NCBI GenBank assembly: GCA_001970955.1
Contig: MPUH01000407.1
Coordinates: forward strand, 1-56,413
Direction of reading: 5' to 3'
Length of the DNA: 56,413 bases
Origin: Stentor coeruleus
Taxonomy: Eukaryota; Ciliophora; Heterotrichea; Heterotrichida; Stentoridae
Part shown: piece after piece, positions 10,601-20,833 of the stretch
Layout of the letters: each line of letters starts with the position of its first letter
Numbering within the stretch: position 1 is the first letter of the stretch
Position numbers and translations under genes: made by a program
The notes under the pieces: generated by a model
Told to the model about the DNA's origin: nothing
The model's database searches: none
Seen by the model: the letters and a program-made list of their open reading frames with translations, nothing else

Positions 10601-12136
10601 TGCTTTAGAACTTCTTGCAGCACGTGAAGGTATTGGGAAAAAATACGGTGCGCCAAAAAGGTCAGCCCAAGAAAAAATCAGAGGCGAAATGACTAAATGT
10701 GAAAAAGCTCAAGAAGGTATTGAAAACATATACAAATCTCTTGAAGACCTATTAAATGAATACAAATCCACCCTTTTATCTAAATCAGAACATAATTTCT
10801 TAACCCGAGATCCAAGTTTATCTATTTCAATACGTAAAATCCTCATATCATTTCGTTTATGTATTCACAAATATGGTCTTTATATATCAGCATTTAAAGA
10901 TGAAAACCTAATCAATATAAAATCTTTAACATGGAAAGAAGATAATCAAACTATAAACGCATCATTAGATGAAATATCATCTGAAAGTATAAGATTAGAG
11001 TATTTATTAGAACCATTACAAGAACTTTCTGTGTTAAAAACATCAGGGAATTTTTCACAGAAAATCAATGAGATTGAAAAAAATGCTAGAGATGAATGTT
11101 TAAAGTTATATTCAGGAAAAGGTTTACCTGAAGCTGTTGACAAGTATTTTAAGATTATGAAATATTATTCTGAGGAATTTAGGGTAAATAAATGTAAAAT
11201 ACTTAGAGAAAGTGCATTGAAGATTATGGAAATTGAGGATTTGATTGCTGAAGGGACATTGAAAAGTCTTCAGTTGTTATGTGAATGTTGGTTTGAGGAA
11301 GTGNTAAGATTATGAAATATTATTCTGAGGAATTTAGGGTAAATAAATGTAAAATACTTAGAGAAAGTACATTGAAGATTATGGAAATTGAAGATTTGAT
11401 TGCTGAAGGGACATTGAAAAGTCTTCAGTTGTTATGTGAATGTTGGTTTGAGGAAGTATTAGAAAAAATCGATAAGAATTTAACAGGGTCTTATGAAAGG
11501 GAAGAGAATTTGAGAAAGGTTCATCAAAAAGCTTTAAGGCCGAATTTAGCTAACCCAAGTTGTTTGGAGGAGTTGGAAAATTTGAATGTTCAAGAGACGG
11601 ATAGGTATGATAGAGGAACTTCAGTTATAAAAGATTCTAAAGGGAGTTTTATTAGAAATATTAAATTGATTGGTGATACATTTCGTGCAAAACTAGGGAA
11701 TAACTGTGAAATCCTTCTTTATATTTATGACACTATGCTTGTTTATGATGATTTCGCATATATCCCAGGTGATGAGGCTCCTGATATAAAACGTAGTAAT
11801 ATCAAACATCTTTTCACTAAAAAAAAAACTAGTAAGGCAAGTGATAATTTAGACCCAAAAGGTAAGAAAAAGTTATGGAATCCAATTTTGATGTCCAATT
11901 TAAAAATCCCAGGCGAAGTGAGTTTTATAGATATCCCAGGTGTAACAAGTTATAAAAATAATGGTCAAAAAGCTGTTGTTATATATAGAAACAAATGTTT
12001 TAAAGAGTTTTCATTATTATTTGAAAGCAAAGTTCAAGAATATATAACAAGATTTGATAGGCTAATATTTGATGAAGAAGGATGGAACCAGAAATGGCGT
12101 AATAACGTCGACATCCTTAGATCAAAAAACACTTGA
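7688..12136 (+). CDS. CCDC180-like long coiled-coil protein (interrupted by two N joins)
   Basis: As given, the frame breaks at Ns at 10116 and 11304. Counting each duplicated overlap once (48 and 154 nt) brings all three pieces into one frame of 1414 codons. The product is almost entirely charged helix and coiled coil, with no membrane span. The C-terminal part contains LRPNLANPSCLEELENL, an ETDR segment and ILLYIYDTMLVYDDF, which I match to the conserved C-terminal region of CCDC180 (DUF4455/DUF4456 family, associated with cilia and sperm flagella). The N-terminal 80 residues are Ser/Arg/Lys-rich. A KDEERKK-type charged run (about residues 640-680) precedes an acidic linker. A ciliary role is inferred from the family and from other ciliary genes nearby. 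Family assignment is from memory of motifs only. Confidence 0.65.
10068..10164. other. N join with 48-nt duplicated flanks inside the CCDC180-like gene
   Basis: An N at 10116 lies between identical 48-nt copies (10068-10115, 10117-10164). Collapsing 49 nt restores the frame into the segment starting near 10165. Confidence 0.9.
11150..11458. other. N join with 154-nt duplicated flanks inside the CCDC180-like gene
   Basis: An N at 11304 lies between 154-nt copies (11150-11303, 11305-11458) differing at three bases. Collapsing 155 nt restores the frame. The mismatches suggest two haplotypes or contig-end errors. Confidence 0.9.
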
Positions 12137-12485
12137 TTTATATGCAAAATAATCGTAATTTTTCAAATTATAAACTTGAAGTTGAAATTATTTATATATC
12201 TTCAGTTAATATATTTAGTTCTTAAGCATATTCCTATTTTCATATATATTTTTTTCATTAAAGAAACTATATTATAAATAATCTTTAAAAGCAGTAAATA
12301 TTCTAAATTATTTTAACCCTATATTTAGAGTACCAAATTTCTTATGTTTATTATACAAAGTTTACAATTATCTTTATAGAATTTCTACAAAAATATCTTT
12401 GATATTATCCAATTAATCTAAGAAAATTATTATTTTTAGTTTGGATTTTCATCTATTTGATAATTTAAGATATAAAATTCATATT
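12137..12485. other. convergent intergenic region
   Basis: About 350 nt of very AT-rich DNA between the 3' ends of two convergent genes. Neither strand shows the strong skew seen in promoter-side flanks. No feature is recognised. Confidence 0.5.
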
Positions 12486-13538
12486 TTAAGAGGTTAAAAA
12501 ATCATCTCGGCTCATTGTTTGATAAGGATTCCGATTGAGGATTTCTCGAACTTCTAAAGAATTTAGAAGATTATCTATAAGAATTGCCCTTTCTTCACTT
12601 GCTGAGTTGTTACGATTTTTTGACTGTGAAGTTTCACGAATTTCTTCAACTAATTGACGGACGATGCTTTCCATTTCAGTACGGTCTTCGATTTCTAAAG
12701 CATAAGAGTTACGAACCTGTTTAAGATTTCGTCTTTCAAGTTCTAATTGTTTACGTAGTTTAGCAATAACACTTTCATATCTTTCAGTCTTATCCTCATA
12801 ATTCTCAATACTTCCAACAGATAATTTCGGGGTTTCTGAAAAAGAACTTTCACTATATTTCGAACTCGGCTCTGGTTTCTGAGCTTTTCTCTTCAAAAAA
12901 TAATACTCCTGCATTTTCTCCTGAAATTCAACATCACGTTTCATTATAAGTTCTTCAAGTCTTTTATTCTCCTGTTCTAAAAACCCATTTTTTTTCTCTA
13001 CAAGTATCGCAGATTCCCTCAAATTCTCCAAATCCTTTGCAACTTTTTTCTCAGTATTCGCCATAGAAGACAATTCCATAACCCTTTTTTTCTTCCTATC
13101 TTCAATTTCATTACAAATCTTTGCAAGTTTTAAATCAAACCTTTTAATTGTATCTTTTTCCTGATCTTTAACCTGCTGATCGATTTGTTTCTTAAAATCA
13201 TTTATAGCAAAAATCACTTTTGAATGAAGTTTTTCTGCTTCTTCAACATGACGATTTATAGTATCTATATTTGGTGTAGGGTGTAATCTATAATACATAA
13301 TCTGTTCTCTGAGTTCTTTTATTTGTTTTTCATACTCCACAACTTTTTTCTGCATAGATTCTTCAGCTTTAGCGATACTATCATCTAATTTCATGTTTTT
13401 ATGTTTTTCTACATTGATAAGCTCTTGGATTTCTTTGATTTTTACAGCTTCTTGGGTCACCATAATAGACCTTCGTTTATTTGAGTCTTTAATATCAACA
13501 GTTTTTTTGCGAATGAATAAAGCATTAACATAGGACAT
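12486..13538 (-). CDS. coiled-coil protein, unknown family
   Basis: Encodes 350 aa, soluble, rich in Glu/Lys/Arg/Gln. Heptad-like helices run through about residues 25-215 and again at about 250-310, split by a Ser/Pro-rich linker (about 218-245). The C-terminal 40 residues are less helical and end near MSRDDFLTS. No catalytic or metal motif is visible. It lies tail-to-tail with the CCDC180-like gene and just downstream of the NDR kinase gene on the same strand, with about 54 nt between the coding regions. A centriolar or ciliary structural role is possible but only inferred from composition. Confidence 0.7.
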   Translation of the reverse strand: MSYVNALFIRKKTVDIKDSNKRRSIMVTQEAVKIKEIQELINVEKHKNMKLDDSIAKAEESMQKKVVEYEKQIKELREQIMYYRLHPTPNIDTINRHVEEAEKLHSKVIFAINDFKKQIDQQVKDQEKDTIKRFDLKLAKICNEIEDRKKKRVMELSSMANTEKKVAKDLENLRESAILVEKKNGFLEQENKRLEELIMKRDVEFQEKMQEYYFLKRKAQKPEPSSKYSESSFSETPKLSVGSIENYEDKTERYESVIAKLRKQLELERRNLKQVRNSYALEIEDRTEMESIVRQLVEEIRETSQSKNRNNSASEERAILIDNLLNSLEVREILNRNPYQTMSRDDFLTS

Positions 13539-13592
13539 AATTTTATATTTAAAAAAAAGCTTAAGAATATATTAACTACAAAGCTAAACTAG

Positions 13593-14915
13593 TTAGCTTT
13601 TACGTTTGAATGTAAACCCTATAAAATTCGAGTCTTTTCTTTTGGATTTCTGTTTAGTGAAAGGAATTGGAGGGTAAAACGATTCTTGTTCTTCAAAGGT
13701 ATCGAAATGTTTAGGGTCAACATCACTTTCTATATCAGGAACCCAGACTGAAGGTTGATTTCTTAGGTTGTTCCAGTCGATTCCAGTGAAAAAACTATGG
13801 GATTTAATCTCATTAGCTCCATTAAGACCAAGTCTAGAGTTCCGGTCAGTGACAAGTTTGAGGATTAAATCTTGAGCTTCAGGCGAAATCTGAGGTTCTT
13901 CAGGGATTTTAAAGGTCCTTTTCCAGTTTAAAATTTTCTGACAAGTAATTTTCGGGTCGTTTGAATAAAATGGAGGATATCCGATGATCATTTCAAAAAA
14001 AATAACCCCTAAAGACCACCAATCAACACTTTCATCATAACCCCCACGACTAAAAATCTCAGGCGCTATATAATCAGGAGTCCCTACTGTTGAAAAAAGA
14101 AGCTTTCTTGACCTTTCATGTTTTTTAGCTTGTTTTTCTATATGTTCCTCCTCAAGTTTCGTTAAGTTGTCAAATGGGTTTCCTATAGAAAGATCAGCAC
14201 ATTTGCATAAACCGAAATCAGCGAGTTTTACATGACCATTTTTGTCTATTAAAATGTTATCAGGCTTAAGGTCTCTATGAATATAATTCAAACTATGCAC
14301 TGACTCTATAGCCATAACGCATTCCGCCATATAAAATCGAGCTTCATTTTCTGGAAGACGGTCTTTTTTTATGAAAATGTTCATCAAATCACCACCAGGA
14401 AGGTACTCCATGACTAAATATAAATGATTTTCATCTTGAAACGAATATTTTAATTCAACTACCCATGGGTTGTCTGCTAAAGCTAAGATGTTTCTTTCAG
14501 ATTTAATGTTGTGGACTTGATTTTTTATGATCATATCCGATTTAATCATCTTTTTCAAAGCAAAAACCTCACCTGTTTTCTTGTGCCGGACTATATGAAC
14601 TTCTCCATATGCACCCCGGCCTATTATGCTTTCGGGCTCAAAGTCAAATATACTCATACCACGACGGTTTTCTCTTAGTTCTTGAGCTTCTTTGTGAAGG
14701 ATTTCATTTTTCATGAGTTTTTTTTCGGTTGTGGAAAGCCCAAGACTGTCCATGTGATTGTTTAATTCTTTCCACTCTATTATTTTTTCTTCTTCTTTTT
14801 TCTTTTTTAATGAGTATTTCATTTCGATGTAAGACTTTGCGAATTGTGCCTTGGCTAGAGCTGTTGGGGATATTGGAATGTTATCGTAGTTATGAGAAGA
14901 TGTAAACTTTTCCAT
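13593..14915 (-). CDS. NDR/LATS-family AGC protein kinase
   Basis: Encodes 440 aa, the length of a compact NDR kinase. The N-terminal helical, basic region (about 20-90) is the expected MOB-binding part. The kinase domain starts near residue 95 (GRGAYGEV), has HRDLKPDN with catalytic Asp215 and DFG Asp233. A long, basic insert before the activation loop (ending KKHERSRKLLFSTVGTPDYIAPE) is diagnostic for NDR kinases and carries the activation-loop Ser. The C-terminal hydrophobic motif FIGFTFKR holds Thr435, the site phosphorylated by Ste20-like kinases in this family. NDR kinases act with MOB cofactors in cell polarity, morphogenesis and division. Mob1 is a known patterning regulator in Stentor, so this is a plausible partner. 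Confidence 0.93.
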   Translation of the reverse strand: MEKFTSSHNYDNIPISPTALAKAQFAKSYIEMKYSLKKKKEEEKIIEWKELNNHMDSLGLSTTEKKLMKNEILHKEAQELRENRRGMSIFDFEPESIIGRGAYGEVHIVRHKKTGEVFALKKMIKSDMIIKNQVHNIKSERNILALADNPWVVELKYSFQDENHLYLVMEYLPGGDLMNIFIKKDRLPENEARFYMAECVMAIESVHSLNYIHRDLKPDNILIDKNGHVKLADFGLCKCADLSIGNPFDNLTKLEEEHIEKQAKKHERSRKLLFSTVGTPDYIAPEIFSRGGYDESVDWWSLGVIFFEMIIGYPPFYSNDPKITCQKILNWKRTFKIPEEPQISPEAQDLILKLVTDRNSRLGLNGANEIKSHSFFTGIDWNNLRNQPSVWVPDIESDVDPKHFDTFEEQESFYPPIPFTKQKSKRKDSNFIGFTFKRKS

Positions 14916-15915
14916 GCTTTAATTATTATATCTGATAAATGTCGGAGCGGTTGGCTCAAAATGTGGTTTTATTGGATTAATATTTTAAAGAAAGGAATTC
15001 TAGGAAGAAGACAATATAATTATGATTACTAAGATTAGAATTAAGATATAAATAGGAATATAGACAAAGGATATTTTTATAGTAATTACACAACTTTGAT
15101 GCTGATTTATTTAAGGCTCAGAGAGCAAATAAGAATTAAAATAGAAAATTTGGTGTATTAAAGGTCAGAAAAGTTCAAAATGCGACCATTTTACATTAGA
15201 TTTTGTTTTAAGTGATAAGCTAATTTATTCAAGCTTTATAGATTACTGCTACCATCTAAAAAGCGAGAAAATATTAATAATCAAAACTTTACAACAAGGT
15301 TAATGCTGTGAATAACATAAAAACAAAAAGAAATACATGTTTTATATTGAAAAATTTATAACAAAAGGATATTAAGTATTATATATTACAATAATCAGCA
15401 ACATATGATAAATTAGTATAATAAAAACTAATAAGAATATATTTTTAAATATCAAACTAGCTTATATGATAATAAACTTGTAGTAAAAGGATAAAGTAAG
15501 AAATTAAAGAACATATTTAATAATAAAGATAAATTATGCACTTTATTTTTTTGGAATTATATACTTAATAGTTTATTCAATATCAGAATAATTTTACAAT
15601 ATAACTTGGGTATTTTAATCATGGTTTGTTCAATTAAATAAATCAAAAATACTTGTATTTAAAAGATTTAAGATAAATAATAGTATTTATATATTTACAA
15701 TATTCAATAATAATGATATAAACTTGATTTCAAAATCATCTTTTAATTTATGTTTTCCAAACAAATACAGTTTTCCTATAACTATTACCATTTTATTACC
15801 ATTTTATAATAATTTTTGTTATTTTGACTCTTAACATGAAATATTTTATTATCATCTCCAAAAAAACCAAAACTTTTAAATATAATTTATACATTACTTA
15901 ACGAATTAATCGGTC
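14916..15915. other. long intergenic region between two minus-strand genes
   Basis: One kilobase of very AT-rich DNA. The first 200 nt next to the kinase start are G-rich on plus (C-rich on the sense strand), as expected of a 5' flank. The rest is mostly A/T with no skew, no repeat and no plausible frame. Confidence 0.5.
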
Positions 15916-16857
15916 TTAGTATTTTTTATACTCTGAATTACTAATCTGATTCCGCCACGACTCTGAAAACTCTTGAAACATATTCATAAACTCCTCCTGA
16001 TATCCTTCAACATTCCTAACATCAATCTTAAGTTTTGGAACATCTGGATATCCTATATGCCTATCATCCCTTTTAATATTTTCTTCTTCACAACCCATCC
16101 TTTCTTTATATTTTAATTTCTCAGCACTTTTCGACCTTGTTATCTTATGTAAAAAGTTATCATACAATTTAAAAATAGGAACACCTGCTTCTTGAATACT
16201 TTTAAAAAAATCCCAATTCCTCATGATTTTCACTTTCAAAAACTTGTTTTCTTTTTTAAGCTCAGTGATTTTTTTTTCAAGTACGCTGATATTTTTTGTT
16301 GCTTCCAACAAATTTTTATTAACATTTTTAATATCTTCTTGTAATTTTTGATAATCACAATCAAATCCATAATGCTCTTTAGATATATCGCCCAAACAAT
16401 TTAATTCTTGTTTAATTTTCCCAAGTATCTCTTTTATAAAATCCCAATTTACTTTAAAACTTGGTTCTGGACTAAGAAAAATATCAACAATATTCAAAGC
16501 TAAATCAATTTTTTTGCCAAGATTTTTTTCGTTTTTAAACTGTTCTGCTATAAGATTTTGGTTTTGGTTTTTTATGGTTTTTTTTTTATTATGCACATCA
16601 ATTACAGAACTACTCATGAAGATTTTTTTATTAGGAGAGATTTTTTTTTTGAAATCCAGTGTTGATATTTTCATTGCGGGCCTTGGAAGATTTAATAATT
16701 TATCTTCTAAGATCATTGGAGGACTTATGGATTTATATTTTTGATATGATAAAGAGAGTTTGTTGTTGTAGGCGCTTATCATTGAACGATTTTTATCTTT
16801 TTTAAACAGAGGACTTGGCGAGTAGTAAGGGCTTTTAGAGGTAATATCATTTGACAT
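15916..16857 (-). CDS. hypothetical coiled-coil protein
   Basis: Encodes 313 aa. The N-terminal 110 residues are basic and Ser/Pro-rich with repeated Ser-Pro sites, so probably disordered. A coiled coil occupies about residues 155-210 (runs such as NISVLEKKITELKKENKFL). The C-terminal part is mixed and ends in Lys-Lys-Tyr. No known domain. The base composition at codon third positions matches neighbouring genes. The start is the first Met after an AT-rich flank that is G-rich on plus. Confidence 0.7.
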   Translation of the reverse strand: MSNDITSKSPYYSPSPLFKKDKNRSMISAYNNKLSLSYQKYKSISPPMILEDKLLNLPRPAMKISTLDFKKKISPNKKIFMSSSVIDVHNKKKTIKNQNQNLIAEQFKNEKNLGKKIDLALNIVDIFLSPEPSFKVNWDFIKEILGKIKQELNCLGDISKEHYGFDCDYQKLQEDIKNVNKNLLEATKNISVLEKKITELKKENKFLKVKIMRNWDFFKSIQEAGVPIFKLYDNFLHKITRSKSAEKLKYKERMGCEEENIKRDDRHIGYPDVPKLKIDVRNVEGYQEEFMNMFQEFSESWRNQISNSEYKKY

Positions 16858-18317
16858 AGAATTTTATATTAAAAGTTGTATTAGGGAAATTAGTTTTTTT
16901 TTTTGATACTGGATTTAGCATTTAATGAAGAAAGTTGTGAGCTGATTTGGAGTTTTGGAAGACGGCTAAAGGTTGCTAGGTTTTTTTTTGATGGATTATG
17001 AAAATTATGATTGGTAAAAGGATTTATTAATAATATAAGGTTGTGTAGTTGTGAGGATTTATAGGATATTTGTAGTTTGTATATGATAATATTTGGTGAA
17101 AATCGTGATTGTATTATTTGGATTGTAACTAAAAGTGGAGATGATAGAAATTGTGGTTATACATATTGAAAATATCGGGAAATCAAAAATTTATACTAAC
17201 TATGGTTTTTTAATAGTTTTTACATGATTTTTTAAATCTTATTCTCGATAAAAATAACTTAGTTTTATTAGTATCTGCACTTGAGGAAATATATATTTGC
17301 GAATATATATATATTGTAACTTATAATATTTTTTGATACCCTATATTTTTCCTACAGAAGATTTTGTATGCAAAGGATGAAAAAAAGCAGCAACACATCC
17401 TATATTTTTTCCCACAGAAGATTTTGTATGCAAAGGATGAAAAAAAGCAGCAACAAATTGGAAAATCATAAAATTTTATGCATTTTACCTCAGAACTCTA
17501 AACTCATAGTTTTATTCCTTTCCTTTTTATATAAACTACAATTATTTTATTTATCTTTTTGTAATTCATAATTTCGATTTTGCCATATAATCATAAAGCT
17601 TTCATAAAAATAATACAAATATTATCTATTAAAAAATTATCTATAATAATCACATACAAATTATATGATAATTTAATTAAAATATAAATATCATACTTGC
17701 ACATTTAAACAAACAATTAAACAACTTGCTTTATATTTTATAAACCAATACCATACTTAAAAACCTCATTAAAAAAAATCCTCCATAATTATTCCTCTAA
17801 TTTTAAAAACCTTTATTATCAACTATATTTTATTTCTATAATCACACAAATATCCTATCTTAAAAAACAATAATCATAACCAAAAAAGCATCTCAAACCC
17901 TAAACCACAATTTTATTCACAATTCTAAACATTCAAAGTAAACCAACTCTCAATTCCCCAACCTAAAAATTCTCCTAAACGAAAAAATCTCCTCATCCAA
18001 AACACAATCCTAAACCCTGACAATAACCCACCTCAACAAATTCTATTTTCTCATAAAAATCTTCTCCTCTTCATAAAAAACCAACACTTTCCTAATCCTA
18101 CACAATCTTTCATTTTCTTAATTTTTAAACATAAACAAAATCCCTCAAAACCAAAAAACCCTCCTCATCAAGTTACCTATCAAATCCTTTGCCTAATCAA
18201 TCCCCTTCAAACCACCTAAAGTAATAATTCCTTATTTCCTAATCCTATCCAATTTTTCATCAAAATTTCGAATTTAAAGCCATGCCATTGATTTTCCCTC
18301 TTATGGCGGCCTAATAA
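16858..18317. other. divergent intergenic region
   Basis: About 1.46 kb between head-to-head genes. The left side (16858-17150) is G-rich on plus and the right side (17700-18280) is C-rich, so the skew changes sign in the middle. It contains one perfect-looking 59-nt tandem duplication (17340-17458). A short open frame over this duplication is not convincing as a gene. Confidence 0.6.
17340..17458. repeat. 59-nt tandem duplication
   Basis: Two adjacent copies of about 59-60 nt (17340-17398 and 17399-17458) sharing GAAGATTTTGTATGCAAAGG and differing at a few positions. There is no N between them, so this looks like a real tandem duplication rather than a scaffold join. Confidence 0.75.
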
Positions 18318-19064
18318 ATGGGAAAACTCGATAACATAAGTGGACTTTCAAAGGAAGAACTATTACTTCTCAGCCGAATGGCTGAGCAATGCGAAAGATA
18401 CGATGAAATGATAGACTTTGTTAGACACTTCATATCAAAATGTGCTAGCGAGTTCACCGAAGATGAAAGGAACATTTTATCTGTAGCTTTCAAAAACGTG
18501 GTTGGAAATAGAAGAACTGCTTGGAGAGTATTGAATTCCATTGAACAAAAAGAAGCTCGTAGAGGAAATGAAGAGAATAAATCAAGAGCTGGGAACTATA
18601 AAGAAAAAGTAGAGGCTGAGCTGAGGAGTTTTTGTAGGGAAATCCTTAGAATTATAGACAATGATTTATTACCAAAGACAGCTAGTGATGAAGGGAAAGT
18701 GTTTTTTATTAAGATGAAAGGAGATTATTATAGATACATATGTGAATTCGCTCAAGGACAATATAAGGATGAGAGTTCGAAAAATGCTCAAGAAAACTAT
18801 CAGCAAGCTTTAACTATAGCTGAGACAGGATTAGATAGCACGCATCCTAGTAGGATTGGCTTGGCTTTGAATTATTCAGTGTTTAATTATGAAATTTTGA
18901 ACCAACACGCTGAAGCCATCAAAATCGCCCAAAAAGCTTTCGATGAAGGGATTCAAAATTTGGAAAATCTCACTGATGAACAGGCATATAAGGAGTCAAC
19001 GATGATATTGCAACTTATTAGAGACAATATATCGTTATGGACTTCAGAAGCAGAAGAGAATTAA
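18318..19064 (+). CDS. 14-3-3 protein
   Basis: Encodes 248 aa, the normal length. 14-3-3 proteins are dimeric adaptors that bind phosphoserine/threonine motifs in signalling and cell-cycle proteins. The phosphopeptide groove is intact: Lys59 and Arg66 in AFKNVVGNRRTAWRV, and the Arg-Tyr pair in DYYRYICEF. The signature helix reads RIGLALNYSVFNYEIL and the last helix reads DNISLWTSEAEEN. The acidic C-terminal tail is short. No introns are evident. The start follows a strongly G-depleted 5' flank, and the 3' flank is strongly C-depleted. Confidence 0.97.
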   Translation: MGKLDNISGLSKEELLLLSRMAEQCERYDEMIDFVRHFISKCASEFTEDERNILSVAFKNVVGNRRTAWRVLNSIEQKEARRGNEENKSRAGNYKEKVEAELRSFCREILRIIDNDLLPKTASDEGKVFFIKMKGDYYRYICEFAQGQYKDESSKNAQENYQQALTIAETGLDSTHPSRIGLALNYSVFNYEILNQHAEAIKIAQKAFDEGIQNLENLTDEQAYKESTMILQLIRDNISLWTSEAEEN

Positions 19065-19929
19065 TAGAGTAGATCTTATTAACTCATTAGATTAATAAGG
19101 GATTATATGTTTTATGGGGCTTTTTTGTGAGAAGAATGCATGATTTTTTTGTTGAGTTTTTGTGTTAGGATTTTTTGTAGGTTAGCTAGGTTTAGAGATT
19201 TGGGGTTTTTTTTTGGAATTTTATTGTTTGAGTGTTGCTTTTAGATATGATTTAAGGGATTTAATGATGAAATGTTGTGAGGAAGTTGATTGGAGGATTG
19301 ATTTTTTAGGTTAGAAACAATTTGAGGAATGATTTTTTTGATGTTTTTTATTGTAAAAAGTTGTGTTTTGGGTTTTCTAAGTTTTAATTGATTTAAGATA
19401 TAGGGTTTGAGGTTTTGGGGGTTTTATAAGAAAGTGCATTGTTAAAGAATTGACTAATAAAATTAAATATTAGTTTCTGGGTGAGTCAAAAATACAGAAA
19501 AATGCTTGGTTTGTTTTTATAGAATTTTGCAGTTCGATTGAAAGAATCTTTTACCAGCTATCTAAATAAACCCTATCAATAAACATAAAACTTATTTCAA
19601 AAATCAGCATCTTTCCTAGTAAAATCCTCATAAATCCCCCTATTTTACCACTTCAACCTTCAGACCAATCCTAAATTCCTATTAAAAAACCCGCATCATA
19701 ATTATCTCATTCCCATCTTCCAACCTCTAAACCTCACAGCCGAATTCACAAGCCATAGCCTCTCCTCCAATTCCCACACAACCATATTTTAATTTACTAA
19801 AAAATCTCAATCCTATCAAAGCCCATAATTTTAAAACCCCCTCAGAGGTTAATAAACATATCATCTATCTCACAATAGTGTCATGACAATTCTATCCAAT
19901 AATAATCAAATCAATATAAACTGACTAAT
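19065..19929. other. tandem-gene intergenic region
   Basis: The first half (19065-19440) is G/T-rich on plus (14-3-3 3' flank). The second half (19540-19920) is C-rich and G-poor (5' flank of the SHIPPO gene). This is a clear example of the skew switch between two genes on the same strand. No gene is seen. Confidence 0.6.
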
Positions 19930-20811
19930 ATGAGCAATCTTGAAAACCCATATCAAAATTCTAATAAGAACAGAAATCATAAACTCCTTTCTCAAATTCA
20001 AACCCATCCATCAAATCTCACTAAATTACACAAAAACTATGCATCTCGTAGTATGGATTACCCAGTAAGTTTAAACGGTTTATATATAAAAAACAACAAA
20101 CACAAACTCGGAGGAAATTCTCAAGCTAATTTTATATCAAAACTATCAGAAAAGTCTTCAAATTTATTGCCTATATCATATAAAGACCTTCTTAAACCTC
20201 CAGGTCCTGGAGATTATTCGATATTATCAAGGATGTCAGGACCAGCTTTTAGTCTTAGTGGAAAACCAAAAAATCGAGTTCAATCTTTAACCCCTGGTCC
20301 TGGTTCATATTTAATCCCACTAAGACATGTAGTTTGTACTAAGTTTTCACCAGCTAAAGAACGACCTATGAAAACACCTGATAAAGTTGGCCCAGGCAGT
20401 TATACACCTTTTTATGAATACTCAACACCTGGATGGAGGTTTGGGGATTCTAAACGACAAGAATTGCCAGTGTCAGAGTCTCCGGGTCCAGGTGCTTATT
20501 CAGTACCTAGTCACTTTTCTAAGAAAGCTTTTTCTATATACCCAAGAAGGAAGCTCCAAGAGTCATCGCCAACACCTGGCCCTGGAGCTTATAACCCCAA
20601 GCACGCTGACAAGTCCTTAAAGTTCTCTTTAAGCCCTAAACTTGACTACACAGCTAAAGAAGATGTCCCTGGCCCAGGAGCATACTCTCCAAACCTATCC
20701 CTAGGTTTAAACTTCCCAAAGTAACCCATATACAGTGTCCATAAATCAATCTTCACAACTCAAAGACGTAAAGAAAAGCCAATATACAAGATCATGAAAA
20801 ATCTTATATAA
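19930..20811 (+). CDS. SHIPPO-repeat protein (ODF3/CIMAP-like)
   Basis: Two exons (19930-20720, 20736-20811) around a 15-nt intron give 288 aa. From residue 91 onward there are six PGPG or VGPG motifs followed by [DSA]Y, spaced 20-35 residues apart: the SHIPPO (STPGR) repeat of axonemal and cytoskeletal proteins such as ODF3/CIMAP, several of which lie in or on microtubules. The N-terminal 90 residues are Asn/Ser/Lys-rich. Without splicing the protein would stop at the donor TAA after LNFPK. With splicing it continues with about 25 basic residues including SIFTTQRRKEKP, which is compositionally coding-like. The gene ends 22 nt from the convergent H2B gene. Confidence 0.85.
20721..20735 (+). 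other. 15-nt intron of the SHIPPO gene
   Basis: GTAACCCATATACAG, phase 2. Retention gives an immediate in-frame TAA. It matches the GTA...A10...AG pattern of the other introns. The downstream exon is only 76 nt. Confidence 0.75.
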
Positions 20812-20833
20812 TCTACCTAAGCAAGCTAATTAA

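Noticed and set aside
11150-11458. Real tandem duplication inside the CCDC180-like gene
   Set aside because: The two copies are separated by a single N and break the frame; collapsing restores it, as at the other N joins, so an assembly cause is far more likely.
15899-15915. 17-nt GT...AG at the end of the coiled-coil gene on minus as an intron extending the protein
   Set aside because: It has the wrong length compared with the uniform 15-nt introns, and the extension adds only a few residues before another stop.
17368-17571. 67-aa frame over the tandem duplication
   Set aside because: Its first half is the duplicated 59-mer and the rest is AT-rich low-complexity sequence; there is no domain and no neighbouring exon.
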